Source of the DNA: Holothuria scabra
Taxonomy: Eukaryota; Echinodermata; Holothuroidea; Aspidochirotida; Holothuriidae
Direction of reading: 5' to 3'
Length of the DNA stretch: 64,000 nt
Assembly (NCBI GenBank): GCA_037179385.1
Contig: CM074179.1
Location: 30,138,046 to 30,202,045 of the forward strand
Shown in pieces: positions 60,501 through 64,000 of this stretch (position 1 is the stretch's first letter; every line of letters begins with the position of its first letter). Below the pieces are notes generated by a model. That model was not told the origin of the DNA. It did not search any database and worked only from the letters and a program-made list of their open reading frames with translations. Both the position numbers and the translations under genes were made by a program.

Positions 60501-60504
60501 ATGC

Positions 60505-60575
60505 TCAACTTAACCAATTGATTGGAAACTTGGCTGTAAAACTCGAGTCCTTCCAATTAACTCAGCTAACATCAT
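60505..60575 (+). repeat. 3' fragment of the tRNA(Glu)-type SINE
   Basis: ATTGGAAACTTGGCTGTAAA matches the body end of the SINE at 25,020-25,045, followed by a decayed AACT-rich tail. Confidence 0.5.
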
Positions 60576-61066
60576 CATAGCCAACAGACAGCTGAACCAG
60601 ACCTGTTCTTTTTTCTTGAAGTTGCGTACAGCATTCTTTCTTATGAACTTTACCTTGTAGTTGTTATTAATTAATCACCAGTTTTTTATCTCACAAGTAA
60701 AAGATATATTCTTATAACGTTGCCCAGTAATCCACCAATATTCTGTAAAAATCAGTCTTGTGTCAAAACTTGCACTCTCTATCTCTTTGTGACATAACAC
60801 TACAACTATGGATGCCATATGTAACATACCCCACCCCCTCTCTGGGTGTGCCTTCTGGTTAAATTATTTTCTGTATTATAGTGATGACTTCATAACTGTA
60901 ACCAATATTTCATCGTAATTGCAAGAAGAGGTTTACAAATCAATCCAAAACAAATTAAGGAGTAAACAACCAGCTCAAAAGTTTAAATAATGGGCTTAAA
61001 CGTGTCTTATATTTTTTACTTATAGTGCATAAAATGGCAGTTCTGGGTTAACCTGAAGAGTGTGGG

Positions 61067-61212
61067 CATAGGTGTACTGGGGTAATTTTCTGTGAGGGGG
61101 CAAGAGTATTTTTTGCTTGAATAATATCACTGTTAATCATGCTTTGCCGGAATAGACCAACTCCTTTTGCCCGAATTGGGAAGGCGAGTGCACCCTGCCC
61201 TATACGCCCATG
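61067..61212. mobile_element. 146-bp MITE with perfect 8-bp TSD AGTGTGGG
   Basis: Left end CATAGGTGTACTGGGG and inverted right end CATGGGCGTATAGGGC match at most positions. AGTGTGGG is duplicated exactly at 61,059-61,066 and 61,213-61,220. The 8-bp duplication suggests hAT. Confidence 0.75.
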
Positions 61213-61220
61213 AGTGTGGG

Positions 61221-62204
61221 AGGTTTCCTCCAGTAGATGTTTCTTCTCATATTCTGATTACAGTAGGCTGAGTTGGTTTGAAGAGTCTCTCTTTGAAAGC
61301 AAGGAATTATTTTGATGTAGCAAGATGATTTTTAGAGCCTGGTGCATTGCAACATTGCATACACAGGAGCTGCATGCTTCTCTGCCATTTTGGCAACAAA
61401 TCTAAAAATATAAGAGATGATAGCCAATTGTACTCAGAAAGGTGGAAAATATAGGAGAATCAGCCATCAACAAGGAGGTAGGGATTATCAGGGTTGGCTG
61501 CAGCCAGGGCAAAAACTCTAGGGGGGGGGGGTCACACAGTGCCTATGTAAAGCTCCATCATCATTTAGCATATGGTGTATGTATGGTTTGGAAGTCTCAG
61601 TGGGGGGTGGCGGTAATTTCCCCCTGTCCCTCGGCCCTCAGGCTACCGTCCTACGGCCATGGATATGCCTGCAACCTAAAGTATAAAGTCTGGCCGTAAT
61701 ATTGAGTAAATTTTGTTTGAATACCCTCAGGAGCGTCTTCTCTTGCTCGTGGGATGATTCAATTGGTTTTTTATCCTTTTAATTTTGACTTCTAATCTCC
61801 TAGTTCATCATTATAATGGGCCTATGCCTGTACTAGTGCTATATAACACTAAGTGGATAGCCTATAGCCCTACAGGACGTGGACAGTAGAACAGCGGAAT
61901 CTCCGGCCAAAATCCATTCACAAATGGAACGTTCTGGGAATTTTTTATCTGTTTTGTGCTGTCTCAGCATCGCTCATCCCCTCTCTTTCACTTCGGCCCA
62001 ATTTTCACTCTCTTGCACATCCCCGGGCACAACACTGCGTTAATCGTCTGTCAATCATTGCTCACAGTACAAGGTTTTATTTTTGGTGGCGCTATATGGG
62101 TCCTAGCATTATGGCGCCGACGGACAACTGTGAGCTTCAAAAACGTAGACGCCCATACAATGGGTTACACAATCCAGTAATATAGATAAGTGGTGGCCAC
62201 ACGA
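61221..62204. other. Intronic DNA, no clear feature
   Basis: A G10 run near 61,521 and GGGGGTGGCGG patches resemble decayed hAT-type ends. Nothing was paired. Confidence 0.3.
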
Positions 62205-62350
62205 AGGCGAATTCGCCCTGCACCTGTAGCAGACTATGCGCGTATTCGACTGTTGACAAATCAGCTGTCTGTCTTTGTCTTTGTTGGTTTGTTTTGCCCC
62301 CAAAGGAGGACGTATTTTTCCCTTTATGACATCATATGCACAGTCTATTA
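62205..62350 (+). repeat. Dispersed repeat shared with 35170-35300
   Basis: CCCTGCACCTGTAGCAGACT, TGCGCGTATTCGACTG, TTGTTGGTTTGTTTTG and CATATGCA in the same order as at 35.2 kb. Confidence 0.65.
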
Positions 62351-63425
62351 CATTTTGCTTTTCGGCCGGGGTGGGGGTGGGCGTGGGGGATACTCAAATA
62401 ACAGCTCCCAGGACTATTGGTAAAGACTACGCGATAGCGTCAATTACGGTCATTCTGTCATCCTTTCGGTCATCCACCGATAAACGAAACTGGCATACTT
62501 TTCAATTCATGGAGTTGTATTTGAAAAACATCAACACCCTCTTCAAACTAACCAAAATTGCTTAAATTGTGTAACTTTCTCTCACAATGAGAGCAAGATA
62601 TATTCCGCTTTGTATTTTCTTTTATAGTCGTCTATAAACGTGTCACGTGGAAATGCTGTTGAAAGAACACAACAATATTGTTTGTGTATTTTCACAGGGA
62701 GGCCCCTCCCAGCAAGACATGTGACATCACGGTTTAAGACTAGAATTAAATTTACCCAGTGACGAAAACAGACTTTCATTTATGAGCTGTGGGGGGAGGG
62801 CAAAACATGGAGAAGTGGGGCAAGCAGAAATGACACCATCACTTGGGACGTACTGTAGCGTACAGAGAAGCTTTTGGTTAAAATGCCTTTCAGCGTGGGC
62901 AAACAGGACTTTTTCCTTTGAGGGTGAATTTTTGCCCTACTCCAGATCCCAACCAGACATAATCTCTGTCCGACTGAGGCACTAAAGTCTGTCCGATTCC
63001 TCAAGCTTTTGGCCAATTGCTTCTTGCTTCGACCCCGACTCGCCCGCCCCATACTGCCATGCCTTGCAGGTTGCCGGGGATGGAACTCCCTTTGTCTTTT
63101 TTATTACTAAAATCCAGGCGCGTAGCCAGGATTGTGTCTTGAGGAGGGTTTGGGTGTCATGGGGGGGGGGGTGGTCACGAAATGAGGGAAAAGTCCAAGG
63201 ATAGAGAGAAAAACCCCTATTTTAGATGTTTTTTGCATTACAAGGTTGGGTAATGGGGGTTCTAACCCCCAAAACCCGCCCAACAAAAAAAGAGAGAAGG
63301 ACAACAGAAAAATCCCGAAAACATATTACCAGAACTTTCCTGTAATCTGTATGGTTCTCTAATTTTTTGTTCAGTAATTTACAGCGGTCTTAAGACATTT
63401 TTGCAGTGTACACTCCTACATTTAC
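62351..63425. other. Intronic DNA with a repeat end near 63,117
   Basis: CAGGCGCGTAGCCAGGATT at 63,116 followed by a G10 run resembles a transposon terminus common in invertebrates. CAGGCGCGGATCC at 63,912 is similar. Neither was paired. Confidence 0.3.
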
Positions 63426-63584
63426 CTAAAACGGCCGGATCACATTCTCCCTCTGAAACGGCATCAACTGGAGGATTACGACAATTCTCTTGGTCCAAAA
63501 CGCAACCGTTAGAATATGTCATGTATGTTACACCATTGAAACCACAAACCGGATCGTAGATGAGTGGGCACGCCCACGAACATC
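63426..63584 (-). CDS. Kazal-type serine protease inhibitor, upstream exon
   Basis: The minus-strand exon lies between acceptor CTTTTATTTTTTAG and donor GTTTTAG then GTAAATG. It reads GCSWACPLIYDPVCGFNGVT, YMTYSNG, C, VLDQEN, C, RNPPVDAVSEGE, C, DPAVL. Spacing x3, x7, x13, x6, x12 matches the terminal exon (same extra three residues) more than the middle one. The PLIYDPVC and GVTYxTYSN blocks are shared almost word for word, suggesting duplication of this domain type. Exon length is 159 bp, phase 1 at both ends, so it can be spliced in frame to 56,955-57,125. The signal-peptide exon must lie beyond the window. Confidence 0.88.
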
Positions 63585-64000
63585 CTAAAAAATAAAAGAA
63601 AAAGAAGTACGAACTGATATATTATTACAGGTGGTCTACAATATCTATAAATTATTTACCTCCTTTATCTGTTCAATTTATTTCCAGAATGAAAGGTTAC
63701 TGCATTTCAGTGAGTGGGTTTCTTTATACTTTCTCGAAGCTACTGCAGTAACGTTCAACCACGGAGATGGTAACTGTCTAAACAGGATCCTGTCACACCC
63801 TTGTACTCTCCTTCCGTTCTTTCATCAGTCACTGTCCCTTCCAGGGTTTATTTTTACCAGTACCAGTAAAAAATCTTTTTTTTTCAGATGTGAGGTATAA
63901 ATATAAGTTCAGGCGCGGATCCCGAATCTTCGAAACGTCGCTGACGGAATATTCTCCGTGATTAACATTTTGCTTAATTGAGTTTTCTTCAAACTGTAGC
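63585..64000. other. Kazal gene intron, no other feature
   Basis: AT-rich. No exon is recognised before the window end. Confidence 0.4.

Overview
The window is eukaryotic: low coding density, spliced exons with GT/AG borders, many nested transposons, tRNA-derived SINEs and long homopolymer tracts. The element mix (Tx1/L1-like LINEs, hAT and TTAA-type DNA elements, metazoan tnp2-like transposases), the TAGGCC-rich low-complexity DNA and a multi-Kazal gene with phase-1 exons suggest a marine invertebrate deuterostome. I favour an echinoderm, but the sequence alone does not prove the taxon.

Layout. 0-2.9 kb: 5'-truncated, frameshifted Tx1/L1-like LINE on the + strand. 2.9-4.0 kb: 238-bp tandem repeat. 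4.1-13 kb: candidate minus-strand gene, probably decayed, with a C2H2-finger terminal exon and a phase-compatible upstream exon. It is interrupted by a 3.1-kb TTAA-flanked DNA element (7.03-10.11 kb) that itself carries a TA-flanked MITE. 13.8-15.2 kb: TAGGCC-rich DNA and a tandem tRNA-derived repeat. 17.1-20.2 kb: non-coding element with 484- and 482-bp LTR-like direct repeats. 20.2-26.3 kb: LINE-like debris hit by a 5.4-kb inverted-repeat element with a TTA duplication, which contains a 2-kb hAT-type element (perfect 8-bp duplication), another related element inside that, and a SINE. 27-31.6 kb: a 57-bp near-perfect palindrome, a hAT-like element and dispersed repeats. 32-34 kb and 39.7-40.5 kb: two decayed tnp2-like transposase genes, on opposite strands. 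37.1-37.6 kb: 42-bp satellite rich in self-complementary words. 42.5-48.4 kb: hAT-type element split by about 5 kb of inserted DNA that includes a decayed minus-strand LINE. 48.9-49.3 kb: minisatellite. 50-64 kb: small hAT-type elements, SINEs and three exons of a minus-strand Kazal-type protease inhibitor gene.

Function. The only host gene supported with good confidence is the Kazal gene, three exons at 63.5, 57.0 and 55.2 kb, the last carrying the stop codon. Everything with enzyme signatures (reverse transcriptase, transposase) is broken by frameshifts or stops. I saw no intact autonomous element, no CRISPR array and no bacterial-type operon. The most unusual structures are the nested 20.2-26.3 kb stack, the TTAA element with eight copies of a 13-bp motif (two forming a perfect hairpin), and the 57-bp palindrome.
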